NCBI GenBank assembly: GCA_022453515.1
Contig: JAJNNY010000019.1
Coordinates: 620,001 to 684,000, forward strand
Direction: 5' to 3'
Length of the DNA stretch: 64,000 bases
Source: Astrocystis sublimbata
Taxonomy: Eukaryota > Ascomycota > Sordariomycetes > Xylariales > Xylariaceae
The position numbers were made by a program, and so were the translations under genes. Under the pieces are notes generated by a model. That model ran no database searches, was not told where the DNA came from, and worked only from the letters and a program-made list of their open reading frames with translations. Of this stretch, positions 1-11,068 are shown piece after piece. Within the stretch, counting starts at the first letter, position 1; every line of letters starts with the position of its first letter.

Positions 1-471
1 GCAGTATGTGGTCAAGTTGTTCAGATATTGAGCTGGATGCCGATTATATGTTGCTGCAAGGCCTGCAGGTAAAAGTGAGCTATCATGAGCTTGGCAGATA
101 CGCGAGCCCGTGGTGCCATCAACATCAGTCGATCGTGGCCTGTTCAGCATGGAATATCACGTATAATTGGAGCCAAATCCACCTCCGAATGGCCACATTC
201 GAGAAGAGGCATCATGTTGAGTTCGAATTGAATCACGTTGTCATTATGACCATACTAAAAGAGCGACACCCAACCCGCAAGCGTGGTAAGTATGTGAGTA
301 AGGGCCAAAGCAAAGCACGCAAACACAGAACCCTGCGCCGTCCCATCTCGGACTCCCTCAACATCCGATCGAGACCCCATTATGGCTCCAACGAACGCCC
401 GCGATAGCCCGAGTGTTGACCCACAGACCCCAGTCCCGTCCTCAATGCATCGTCACTCCCGACGCCGTCCG
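1..471. other. Left edge, no supported gene
   Basis: A 133-codon open frame on the plus strand (6-407) has no recognisable motif, no low-complexity signature like its neighbours and no clear splice structure. I treat it as chance. The stretch is probably the 3' flank of the small LEA-like gene that ends at 472. Confidence 0.5.
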
Positions 472-867
472 TTACTTCGTCTGCTGCTGCTGCCCTGAGC
501 CCGCCACGCCTTTCACCGTGTCGTCCACCAGCCCCGTGGTGCTCTTGACCGTGTTGCCGGCGCCAGTGGTCGCGGACCCGGCGATGTTGCTCACGCCCTC
601 GGTTGTCGACCGAACCGTGTTGCTGAGGCCCTCGGTCGTTGAGCCGGCGACGTTGCCCACGCCTTGGCCTGTTGTGTTGAGGGTGTCGCCAACACCCTCG
701 GTGGTCTTGCCCACGGTGCTGTTCAGACCACCCAGGAGTCCGCCTTGGCCATCGGCCTTGTCGCCACCGGACAAGACATTGCTGACACCGCCGACGAGGC
801 CCTGCAGGAGGCCATCTGGTCCTCCTTGCTGCTGACTCTTGTCCGATTTGCCGGGTGCGCCTGACAT
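472..867 (-). CDS. Small LEA-like repeat protein (131 aa)
   Basis: Single-exon protein of 131 residues starting MSGAPGKSDK. After a glycine-rich stretch (residues 15-45, GGPDGLLQGLVGGV) it is made of imperfect 11-residue units of the type STTEGVSNIAG and TTGQGVGNVAG (about residues 50-120), ending in a Gln run before a final TK. This period and the Gly/Thr/Ser/Val/Asn bias resemble fungal LEA-like proteins, which are usually disordered when hydrated and become helical on drying. There is no signal peptide or membrane helix. It lies at the edge of a cluster of DUF3659/LEA-like genes, and its first residues (MSG) match the start I chose for the large DUF3659 protein at 8900. A role in stress protection is inferred only from composition and neighbourhood. 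The ATG at 867 is the first in-frame start of the open stretch. Confidence 0.75.
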   Translation of the reverse strand: MSGAPGKSDKSQQQGGPDGLLQGLVGGVSNVLSGGDKADGQGGLLGGLNSTVGKTTEGVGDTLNTTGQGVGNVAGSTTEGLSNTVRSTTEGVSNIAGSATTGAGNTVKSTTGLVDDTVKGVAGSGQQQQTK

Positions 868-1719
868 GGTTGCGGTGATAGATGGAGTGTGATGGGGTAT
901 AGAGTTCTAGCTGTTCTTTTGAAGAGCGTGTCTGATTTGGCTTCTGGGTATTGATCTGCAAATTCTAGCGGGGTTTGACGGAGAATGTAGCAACCCAAGT
1001 CGAATCTCGCGGAGCGGTAGGCTGTTATACATGCCGTGTGGCTTTAGAGGGACAGTGACCAAGAAGGTGTTTGCCTCCTGCCGTTGGTATCCGCGCCTTC
1101 ACTTGTGTTGACGACGTACAGTGGTCGTCATGGACTCATTGGCTCATCACTATTAGCCACTGATGCTGGGGTGATGCTATCAAGCCATGGCACACTTCCA
1201 CGATTGGTATGTATAAAATGCGGAGAGCATCGACGCTACCCTGGTTCCAAACCTTATTGAGGTCAGGAGTTACACTTTACTCGGCTATGCAACGAGATGT
1301 TCCCTGCTCATTTTACTGGACATACTGCTAAGCAAGTTGAAGTGCCTCGAGGTCATTGTTGCTGTCATAGTGTCATACACGGGCCCATACTGAGCGCCAC
1401 GGTTGTGGCCGAGATGCTCTCATCAGGCGGTCTCCTGTCAGCAGGCGATCGGCTTGTGCAGTGCAACTCCCCTTTTTAGATGTCAAGCCAAGTTTACAAT
1501 CGCGATAGCAATAAAATTAGGAATTATCTGCCAGTTGAGCAATCTCAAAATACTATCTACGTTAAAACGATCCGATTCTCAGGTCGACTTTCTCTCTTTG
1601 CCGATGACCCTTAGCAACCAACCTCAAGACAACCATCAAAACACCCACTGAACTGATACCAGGACCAATGCATGGTAACCAACCTCTTCAACACAAAAAC
1701 ATGACTCATTATCATTATT
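868..1719. other. Intergenic, 852 bp
   Basis: Promoter of the minus-strand gene ending at 472 and 3' flank of the hydrolase ending at 1720. Short open frames at 1297-1651 have no coding character. No repeats or RNA genes seen. Confidence 0.5.
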
Positions 1720-3863
1720 TCATTGCGATGCGGCTACAGGCGGTGATTTCTCGTCGTTACGCTTCCCCTGTGCTTGATCTGAATGTGCCGCATCGGGGGT
1801 CTCGGCCTCCTTCGTGGTCGGATCCTCCTTCGCAGCTTCGTCAGTCTTGGCGTCCCCTTCCTGCTTTTTTCCGAAAATATTGACAGTTGGCATGGGCATG
1901 GACGGCATGGACGGCATCTGCGGCATTGACCTCGGCACGAACGAGCTGAAGCTTGGGCCCGACGGTATCTCGGGCATCTTTGTTGGCACGTAAGACCTGA
2001 CTCCAGTGCCAGCCTGCTGTGCAACTCCCATGAGGTAACGCATGTAGCTGCTCCTATTCGTGTCGCTGGTATCTGCGACATCGGGAGCTTCGTCATCGTC
2101 GTCAGGAAGCGGGACTGCTGCCGCCGCGGCCGTGATGTCAAGTGGGGACTCATCGGGCACCTCGATCCCATCGCCCTTATCGCCATCCGCTGTTGAATCA
2201 GAGGCGTCAACGATGCCCTCCGTCTTCGGAATCTCCTGGCCATCAGGCGTAGTTGTGACAGGTTCTTCAATCGGTTCAGGGTTCGCTGGCTCGCTGAATT
2301 TAGGGTCGTCTACGATGTCTGAGTCGTCCTGGAACCACTTGATTACAAGATCGCTCGCTTCGTATGTCATCTGCTCGTACTCGGCATTCTTGTCTCGAAT
2401 GAACATGCTCATATGCGCCTGGATTTCATCGTCGACGTTTGTGAGAATTCTGCGCGAGAAGAGAGAATGCGCGAGCTGCTCCTTGTCTGGGATGGCGCAA
2501 AAGGTGCGCTCGGGGACGAAGTAGCCCCCGCTCCAATAGCCATTCTCGCCGAGTGACGTGTAGTAGTCGTGGATTCCTACGCCCTGTAAGAGAGCCATGC
2601 GCTCCAGTCTCCGGGCTAGTTCCTGCTGCTTCATGAGTGCGCCGATGAAGGTGAAGTGGTCGGACAGGTACTCGAAGGAGCGGCCAACATTGCCACGGTT
2701 GATGTAAGCTAATCCTTGGCCTATGGTATCGACGCTCGATTGGTATCCTTCTACAGAAGAGTCAGTAACAGAATTATCTGATGGCTTTTGCCCTGGAAGA
2801 TTCCAGCATCGGATCTGTAGAAGAATACAAAGCGAGATACGCCAACGTACCCTTTATCGACTCCTTGTTGAGGTTGCGCATACTTCGCATTCCGTCCATG
2901 ATCTGCTGTCGATGCACATACGCTGCAACACCCCCGGCAGCGATTGCGCCCACGGTCCCAGTGCGCACGGCAACAAGCTGCCATCCCTGCCAAGCGGTGC
3001 TGGCAACTGTGCTGCGGGAAGCGCCGCGCGCGGCTGTAGAAGGGAGGCTCGCAGCCGTTTTTCGAAATGCCGTCTTTCCGAGGGCTGCAGGAGCGGCGGA
3101 TAATGCCGTCATGACATTGAAGACGCTGCTCACTTTCTGATAGTTCGAAAACGCGCCGTAGACGAACATGGGTCGCGCAAGCCCATTGAAAGGTGTATCG
3201 AAAGTTAGAATTCCTTGTATAAGGGGAAAGATGGGCGATGTTTCTGAGGGTTCTTGCGAGACGTCGGTTGTTGAGGCATTCTTCTTGTTCCCCTTCTCCG
3301 CGGCGAGCTTCTCGTTTAGGATCAGGAAAAGCGTGTCAGATGCTACGAAGCCACTGGTATTCTTTTCGTTAGATAACTGACCTCAGCCTCTCAAATTCGG
3401 TGAATGCCACTCACCCCATAGAATGCGCAACTAAGACCACCCCAACATCACGATCATTTGGCGGCCATGGCGTCTGGCATTGCGCCTTGCGCACGTCCAT
3501 TACTCTTTCCTTCAACCTATAATACCGTAACATGAGTACGGGAGCGAATTTCCATAGCTGATGCGCTCGTAAGGGAAGCGATTTCCGTGAGCAAACATAC
3601 CATGAAAGGAATGCGACAGAGCATTGTCCAAGCTCGCCTTTGGTCTCATACTTGGGGTAGACAACTGATTCTACATGATCGTCGGGTATCTGTTTCGCAA
3701 CCTGTATTCTGAGGTCTTCGGGGAAAGTGCGAAATGTATCATCGTTGCCCTGTATTTTTTCGGCGTTAGAGATGACGGGTCGTCGAATTCTGATCGGAAT
3801 GGATCAAGACAGTCACTTTACCTTGAAACCGTGCAAAAAGCACAGTAGGAGCGTTCGTGGCAT
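1720..3863 (-). CDS. Alpha/beta hydrolase (DUF676-like lipase/esterase), 5 exons, 608 aa
   Basis: Five exons: 3863-3822, 3749-3601, 3516-3415, 3353-2851 and 2750-1720, with GT-AG introns of 72, 84, 61 and 100 nt; the joined frame is exactly 609 codons. The N-terminus MPRTLLLCFLHGFKGNDDTF carries the HGFKG oxyanion-region motif, and exon 3/4 joins into AHSMGGF, placing the nucleophilic serine at residue 96 (GxSxG-type elbow). LTFDTPFNGLA follows, as in fungal DUF676-like serine hydrolases. Residues about 223-244 (LVAVRTGTVGAIAAGG region) could form a membrane segment, suggesting an anchored enzyme. The last 170 residues are Pro/Asp/Glu/Lys-rich with MPSMPSMPMP repeats and look disordered. Substrate is unknown. 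It sits between two LEA-like genes, but nothing in the sequence ties them functionally. The start was chosen because HGFKG needs the first exon. Confidence 0.85.
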
Positions 3864-4671
3864 CGTGCTTAGTTTCCGGGTCAACTGTGTTTGTGAAGAG
3901 CCCAATGTGGGTGGGTGGGTAGTATTGATCAGAATCTAGGTATAGGTATGCTATTAATATTCAGATGCGTGGCAATCTTGGTTCATGGACTTTTCACAAT
4001 CCCATTCTTCTTCAGTCGCGAATCATCCTTGTAGCTGTTGGGGGGTTGCACCTGGCCCTTCGCGATAGATATTAGGGTCGAGGATTGAGGCTTTATCTGC
4101 TAGGTTCGATACTGCATCATCAAGCGCCACCCTCCATTGTGACTGCTAAGTACGTCATCCGGCGTCATTAGGCTTTGTGCTATCAAGTTTCACAAGATCC
4201 CTGATTTGTGTCTAACCTCAACTTAGGCCTACCTAGGCTACCTAGATTTAACGTGGCTGCCAATTGTTTGAACATGTGATCGTGAGTGTTGTTGACAGCG
4301 TGACGCCCACTCGTAGACTGTTGCGGTCGACACCACCTCGAAAGACTTCCAACTTGTTGTTATTGCTGCGGTCAGTTTACACACTTCACATATATGGGAC
4401 ACTGCCAGGTAGTAATAAAATTGAAATATGGATTATTCATGATATCATGCAGAAGCTATTTTTCCAACCGCCAGTCGAGAAAATGGAAATACTATGTGAT
4501 ATGGAACAAGAGACCCGTTACATCGTTAAAACATTACAGCTTTCGTGTCCGACCCCAATAGACAGACCCGTACATATAAATCGTTAATACAGCATTACCT
4601 CCACCTAGTAGTAGTACAGTCATGATCGCTGATAAGAACTTTCGCCTCCTATCGTTTTGATGTGCAAGCGT
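3864..4671. other. Intergenic, 808 bp
   Basis: Region between the hydrolase start and the 3' end of the DUF3659 gene. It contains a CTACCTAGG-type tract near 4228-4246. The open frame at 4264-4587 shows no family features. Confidence 0.5.
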
Positions 4672-7600
4672 TTACTTTTTCTTGCCGCCACCGGTGAGGC
4701 CACCAAGGACACTTCCCAGTCCTAGGCCGTCGAGGACCTTGTTGAGTCCGAGGCCGCCAAGGAGGTTGTTGACAAGACCACCCAGACCGAGACCATTCAG
4801 CAGCTTGCCAACTAGACCGAGAACACCGCTGAGCAGGAGACCAACAGCAGCAATGATCTGGAACAGAGGCTCTGACAGGAGGCCCCATAGGGGGTTGATC
4901 TGCTTCTTCGCCTTAGGGAGGTTCTCGAGCTTGCGCTTGGCAGCCTCGATGGTCTCAGTAACTTCGCCAGTGAGTTCCTTAAGAAGTTCAGCGAGGTGGT
5001 ATTCCTCAGGTGTAGCCTCGCCACCGGCGGTGTGGTGCTTGGCCTGCGCCGAAATGCGTCCGTCGGGATCAAGTCCACGGATCACGCCGTTGGCTTCGGT
5101 GAGGATCTTGCCACCTTCCTCGATAAGAGGCCGGACTTGCTTGACAAGCTCCTCTTCGTCACGGTCCTCTTCAGATTTGGCCTCTTCCTGGTTGATGCGC
5201 TGTGAATAGATATATTAGCAATGATATCACAATATGCATTCAAGATTCAATGACTTACTTCCACAATCATTCTTAGAATTGGCCGAATCTTGTCAAGAGA
5301 TTGCTCGATGCAATACGAGATCTGCTGCGCAATCTTGGCGTCTTGTTCTTTCCGTAAGCGCTCCTCGCGCTCCTCGTCGGTCTCTCCCTCGGGCTCAGGC
5401 TCAGGCTCAGGCTCTTCCTCGGGCTCGGGGATGTCTTGGAGAAGGGAGCAGTGTCCCATGACGTTGCCCTTCTGGTCAATAACGTCACCATCATCGTCAA
5501 TCTTCTTGCCAGCGCATTGGCTAAGCTCACCTGTGGTGAGTTTGCCGATGATATCGCCGTTCTCGTCGACGACGTTGCCCTCGCGGTTGACCTTGCGTCC
5601 TGACATGGGATTGACATCTTTCTCGACTTCAGGCTCTTCCCAGCGTTCAGCGTGACCGAGAACGTTGCCGTTCTTGTCGCAGATGTCGCCATCATCATCA
5701 ACGGGACGGCCGGCCAAGACGTGCGGGTCACCAGAAGTCAGGCGACCGACGACATCACCACTGCCACTAATGACCTTACCCTCCTTGGTAACGACGCAAC
5801 CTGAGAGCTCGGTGAAGGGACCTTCCTTCATACCTTCACGCTCGGCTTCGGGGATGAGCTCGCACTTTCCGATAACATCTCCACCCTCGTTACGAATGAA
5901 GCCCTGCTTGTCGCACATCTTACCGATGAGACGTGACAGGTTGCCTTCGATGACGCGGCCGTAGATATCGCCACGAGAGTCGACAGCATTGCCAGCCTTG
6001 TTGATGCGCTTGCCAGCAAGCGATGACATGTCGACCTCCGGCTCAGGTTCCTCCTCTGGTTTCTCCCAGCGCTCGGCACGGCCTAGCAAGTTACCGGCAC
6101 GGTCGAGAATGTCGCCGTCAGCATCAACGGGCTTGCCCTTGAGCTTCTTGGCATCACCCTCAACAACCTCACCGATCTTCTCTCCGTTAAAGAGAACATC
6201 GCCGTTGTCGCCGACAACAGCGTCAGGGTAATCTTCGAAAGGTGCAGGCTCCTTGACGTCCGCACGCTCGCTCTCGGGAATGGGCTCAGCTTGTCCAATG
6301 ACTTTGCCGGCATCGTTGTAGATCTTTCCCTCGTCGCCGACTCTCTTGCCGGCAAGGTTCTTGACAATACCCTGCACGACATGGCCCCAGATTTCTCCTC
6401 TGTCATCGACGACGTTGCCGAGCTTGTTGACCTTCTTGTCTTTCAATGACGAGTAATCGATCGACTCCTCTTCAGGCTCCTCGGGCTCTTCCTCCTCTCG
6501 GCGCTCAGCATGTCCAATGACGTTGCCGTTCTTATCGAGGATGTCGCCATCGGCATCAACAGTCTTGCCGATCAAGTTTTGCCAGTCGTCGCCGACGACA
6601 ACACCAACTTGGCGGCCCTCGTAGATGACCTTGCCAAACTTGTCGACCTTGGCATCAGGGAAGTCTTCGAAGGGTGAGGACTCGTTCTTGATAGCTTCAG
6701 GTAGGACCTCGACTTCGCCCATGATGTTGCCGCGGTCGTCCCAGACTTTGCCGTTCTTGTCAGGCATCCGACCGGCCATCTTCTTCGGGTCACCGCTGAT
6801 GACTCTGCCGACGGGGTTACCATCTCGGTCGACGACATTGCCGGACTTGTTGATCTTCAGGCCTTCGAGGATGGATAGGTCGGGCCCTTGTTGTTCTTCA
6901 ACCTGCTGCTTGGCCGCTTCGATAGCGTCGAGGCGCTCGGCAGCTTCGGGGATCTCCTCTTTGATGCGCTCGACAACAGTACCCTCGGGTACCAGGTCAA
7001 CCTTTCCAAGTTCGGTGTCATTGTCACCGAGTAGGTTTCCGTGCGCGTCAATGCCTTTGATGTCCTTTCCGACTAGGCTCTTGAAGTCTTGACCCTCGGC
7101 GAGTTTGCCGACAATCTTGCCGTTCTGGTCCGTGATCTGACCGTCCTCGGCAACGTTGAAAGGAGCTTCAAACATGGCAATGACCTTGCCAGCGACGGAT
7201 GAAGTGAAAGAGGGGATCTTGATGGGAGCTTCCTTCTGAGCTGCCTCGAGGGCATTCAGTCGGTCAGCAGCCTCTGGAACCTGCTCCTTGACACGTTCGG
7301 CCATGGAGCCCTCAGGGGCGATGTCTACCTTGCCGATGACAGTGTCGTTCTCACCAAGCAGGTTGCCATTCTCATCAATGCCCTTGACTTCCTTGCCAAT
7401 GAGGGATTGGAAATCGGAGCCCTCGGCGAGCTTGCCGAGAACCTTGCCGGATTGGTCGGTTACCTTTCCGCCGTCGGCGATAGTGAAGGGACCGTCATAC
7501 AGAGCAACGATCTTGTTCGCTACAGAAGGGGATAGCTCAGGAATGTCGTCGAGGGCAACTGGAGCTTGCTCCTGGAGGCCCTGTGCTTGAGAGCCTTCGG

Positions 7601-8900
7601 CGAAGTCCTTGGCCTCTTGCGTGGCACCCTCAGCCGCCTCATCGGCAGCGCCTTCGGCACCCTCTACGGCGTCGTCAGCAGCGCCCTTCGCTCCTTCAGC
7701 GGCGTCTGTAGCGCCTTCGACTTTGTCGCCTGCATCTGTAGCGCCGGGAAGTTTGTCGCCGGCATCTGTAACGCCTTCGGCCTTCTCACCTACGTCTTCG
7801 GTAGCGCCTTCGACTTTATCACCAACATCTGAAGCGCCTGGGAATTTGTCGCCAGCTTCCGTAACGCCTTCGGTTTTGTCGCCAATATCTGTGGCGCCTT
7901 CAGCCTTCTCACCTACGTCTTCCGTAGCGCCTTCGGCTTTGTCGCCAACATCTGAAGCGCCGGGAAGTTTGTCGCCAGCTTCTGTAACACCTTCGGTTTT
8001 GTCGCCAATGTCTGTGGCGCCTTCGGCCTGCTCGCCTACGTCATCCGTAGCGCCTTTGACTTGGTCGCCGGCATCCTGGACGCCTTCTGTGACATCGCCT
8101 GTGGCGTCGCCGGCAGTATCCTTTACTCCTTCAGCAGTATCGCCAACGGTATCTTTAACACCTTCAGTGGCGCCTTCGACGTCGCCACTGGCGGCACCTT
8201 CAGCAGCACCGGCTACACCTTCAGTAGCCTGGCCGGCAGTGTCTGTGGCTCCTTTGGTAACATCACCAGCAGCGTCCGTGGCGCCTTTGGTGGTATCACC
8301 GACAGCGCCGGTGAGTTCCTGGGTGCCGGTGGCCTCTCCGACGGTAACGGTAGCGCCCTTGGCTGTGTCGCCGACGGCGCCTGTGGTATCTTTTGCGGCC
8401 TGTCCTACGCCACCAACAACAGAACCAGCAGTATTGGCGACACCGCTAAGAAGACCGCCAGCTCCACCGGCTTCTTCTTGTGCCTGATCCTTGGTGTTCT
8501 CTGTGGTGTAGTTGAGGTCAGAGGCCACATCATCGAGGGGTTCGGCTTTGCCGACAACTCCTCCGTCTTCGTCTAGGATGTCACCCTCTTGTGTCACGAC
8601 GAATCCGGCGAATTTTGATGCCTCGCCGTCTGTGACTTTGCCGATGGGGGTTCCGTCGTCGTCAATGACTTCGCCGTTGTCGTTGATACGGCCTGCTGCA
8701 GGTACCATTTCACCCTCATTGTCGCCGCTCGAGCTTCCTAGCTGCGAGTCATCGATGTCGGGCATGGACCTGGGTGCTGATGGGGCGTCTTTTTGTGTAG
8801 GGGTTCTGGGGGCGTTGTTTTCTGTCTGTTGCGTCTTTTGCGACGCAGCCTTGCCCGCCGGGCTCGTCAGGTCTTTGGCCGATTCTGCGATTCCTGACAT
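4672..8900 (-). CDS. Giant DUF3659-repeat LEA-like protein with DUF6987-like C-terminus (1389 aa)
   Basis: Two exons, 8900-5259 and 5199-4672, split by a 59-nt intron (GTAAGT...CACAG). I start at MSGIAESAKDL (8900); the frame stays open 43 codons further upstream, but that part reads like untranslated leader. Order: disordered head, one DUF3659-like unit (about residues 65-140), an Ala/Gly/Asp/Glu/Lys/Thr LEA-like region (about 150-450) with units such as GATDIGDKTEGV, then about nine more DUF3659-like units of 60-75 residues with signatures GNVVDxxG, VDADGDILD and GNVxGHAERWE. A Glu-rich linker leads to a charged helical region, and exon 2 ends in a glycine/leucine-rich hydrophobic tail (GLLLSGVLGLVGKLL, GLGLGSVLGGL) before GGKKK, as in DUF6987-type ends. 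Such proteins are fungal and poorly characterised. A protective or membrane-associated stress role is inferred. Confidence 0.85.
5430..7545 (-). repeat. Array of nine DUF3659-like units inside the 1389-aa protein
   Basis: Nine consecutive protein-level units can be lined up by GNVVD, GDILD, G(N/D)xxG and IGxAE motifs. After a first similar pair (VANKIVAL / VAGKVIAM), type A units (NKxGNVVDxRG, ending in LPEA/IPES) alternate with type B units (PFEDYPDA, VDADGDILD, GHAERWE), giving a roughly 130-residue super-repeat. DNA identity is modest, so the array is old rather than freshly expanded. Confidence 0.75.
7775..8020 (-). repeat. Two near-identical about 123-bp repeats coding for 41-residue LEA-like units
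   Basis: The protein unit GATDIGDKTEGVTEAGDK followed by LPGASDVGDKAEGATEDVGE is repeated almost perfectly, with a decayed third partial copy. The DNA copies differ at only a few positions, so this piece expanded more recently than the DUF3659 array next to it. Boundaries are approximate. Confidence 0.65.
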
Positions 8901-11068
8901 AGCTGCGGGATGAATAATAGTTACAGGGTTCTCGGTAGTAGTAAGTTCTTGGGTATGATCAGAGGTCTGTATTAGGTATGTTTTAGGGTAGTTTGTTCGT
9001 GGTCTAATGGGGTGGTTTGGATTAAACATGGGGGCATGAGTTACAATGAATTTTTGAGTTTGTTGGCGTGAGTTTGATATTTAACATATTGGTGAGGTCT
9101 CTCTGGACGAGGGAAGACGGACGACGGCCTTACTTACGTCACTCAATGATACTACTGACCTCTCCTCCCACACGTCCCCTATGGCTTGGACCCTTCGTAC
9201 ATCGAGCTCGACGTCATGTCTTTGGGGTTGGCGTGAGAGCTACATGTGTAGAACGTCATTCATGAAGGGCCGCCACAGGGCACCCATGCTGAGAAAATCT
9301 GCACCCCATCACTCAAGCCACGAACGAGGCTCCTTTGCATGAACACGGCCGTGTTGACTTGCACATCGAGTGGGTACAGTGGGCTATGATGGCGAGGATG
9401 GTATCAATAGCACACTGCCCGGCACGACTTAGCAGCGAGCTGCTGACTTGCTAGTCGTTGCTGGCAGACTGGCCCAGCACACCGGGCTACGGCAACGCAC
9501 ATGATATTGGGCCAACTGCCTACTCGACGTGCAACTGGCCGCTAGTATGCTGTTTGGATGGTCAGCGTACAATGTCATTGGCCAGGGGGTGAGAGCTTAG
9601 AGGGCCAAAAACAAGAATTTTGACACGAACGCCCACGTTTCACAACGACGCTACGGTACGTGCGAGCTTCCTCGGGATCTCGATCGCTGCGGCCAAACCA
9701 TGTCGAATACTCGAGTGTATGTAACGACGGGTGGGTGTGGGAGCTGAGATGATGTGCTTACAGCACACCAGGTAATTTCAATCGGTCGCCGGCCGTAACA
9801 CAGCATGGTCAGGACATGGTTACCGGCAGCCCAAAGTCGCCAGAAGTTGGCAGCATGTTGGCATGTAGTTCCGTTTCTCGTCGGATCCTCCTCAGCCACG
9901 CAAGCTATGACAGCCACACTTGGCCAGGGCTCGTTACGAGCTGCCCTTGTAGGGTCGAGCGCCGTTGGATCGTCGATCTTAGCACGTCCGCGGCGCCGTT
10001 TGGTCTGGGACCCGATAGGATAGCGTGCGCGGAATGGTGGGTTTCTGACGGGTACCATGGTCCTGGATATGGGTAACAAGCAAGACAAGTACTTCAAAAG
10101 CCGTGACAAGCTCGACAAGGTGAAGAAGGTGTCTCGGACGGCGCAGGTAGCCACATAAGCCCACGCTTCTGTAACATGACGAGCCGACAGTGGCGTTGGC
10201 TAGTACTTTGCAGTAGCATGGCAAGCGGATTGGAGCCGATCTCACCCCCACCCCCTTGCCTGATTTCCTGGTGATTCTCGCTATTGTTCGTCGAGTCTGG
10301 TGCATCCTGCCGGACTACATGCCCCAGCATGCGAGGGCATGATGGAGCAGTCGAGGGAGCGAGGAGTAAGATGAAGCCGGTGGGGTAGATGATTCGCAGC
10401 TAACGTCACCCTAGTCATGGTCCCACGGCCATCCAAGATCTCTCAACCGGTTTTCCGCTCTCTCTAAAGCCACACAGCAGCGGATCGGCATTGATTTAAA
10501 CGTCATAAGTAGCTTAGGGTAGGGAAAACCCTCGCGGCTGAGGTGACCTGCCGCGGTGAGCAGCGCCTAATGTGCCACACCTTTCATTGTGCTCTCGCAC
10601 AATTTGTCGAGGGGCGGGTGCTGTGACTAAAGCTGTGACATTCGGTTGTGTTCGTCGCCCGTCTTGGGCCAGTGAGTGATTTACTATGGTATATCGATAC
10701 CTACCTAGGTACCTAGAAATCTGGTCTATGCAGCAGTCCCTGTGTTGACGTATCTCGCACGTCGACTCACGGCGCCACCGACTGTGCAAAACTTACAAGC
10801 ATTATGCCAGCTCAGTATCGCATTCCCCGCAAAGACCCCGCGTAGAAGCGACGATAATGCCGGTATACATTGAAATAAGCATGTTGCTTATTTCGAAGAT
10901 GCATCAATGATGGCGAGGATGGTGGACTTTTCGTATTCTCATTACTCATCTCCTATCTGCAAATACATGTGGAAAATCATCCGTATAAAAATGGTGCCAA
11001 GCTTACGTTCCCCGTGAAATAACGAATATTCGACAAAAATAATTATACATGTGGCCTTTCTACGCGTG
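8901..11068. other. Intergenic, about 2.2 kb
   Basis: 5' region of the DUF3659 gene and 3' flank of the next one. Overlapping small frames at 9651-10330 on both strands lack family features and look random. An ACCTAGGT palindromic tract lies at 10698-10716. Confidence 0.5.
10698..10716. repeat. ACCTAGGT-type palindromic tract
   Basis: TACCTACCTAGGTACCTAG: overlapping copies of the self-complementary ACCTAGGT. Similar tracts recur in intergenic DNA of this window (22445, 24140, 24675, 36553, 51009). Confidence 0.7.

Noticed and set aside
7609..8487. 292-codon plus-strand frame (Ala/Ser/Pro-rich) opposite the DUF3659 gene
   Set aside because: It is the antisense shadow of the LEA-like repeats; repetitive GC-rich codons on the minus strand keep the other strand free of stops.
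8901..9029. 43 extra codons upstream of the DUF3659 gene start (MFNPNHPIRP)
   Set aside because: Composition is unlike the rest of the protein, and MSG-type starts occur in the related gene at 472; it reads like an untranslated leader.
9651..10330. Overlapping frames of up to 167 codons on both strands
   Set aside because: No motifs, no splice structure and mutual overlap; most likely chance in GC-rich intergenic DNA.
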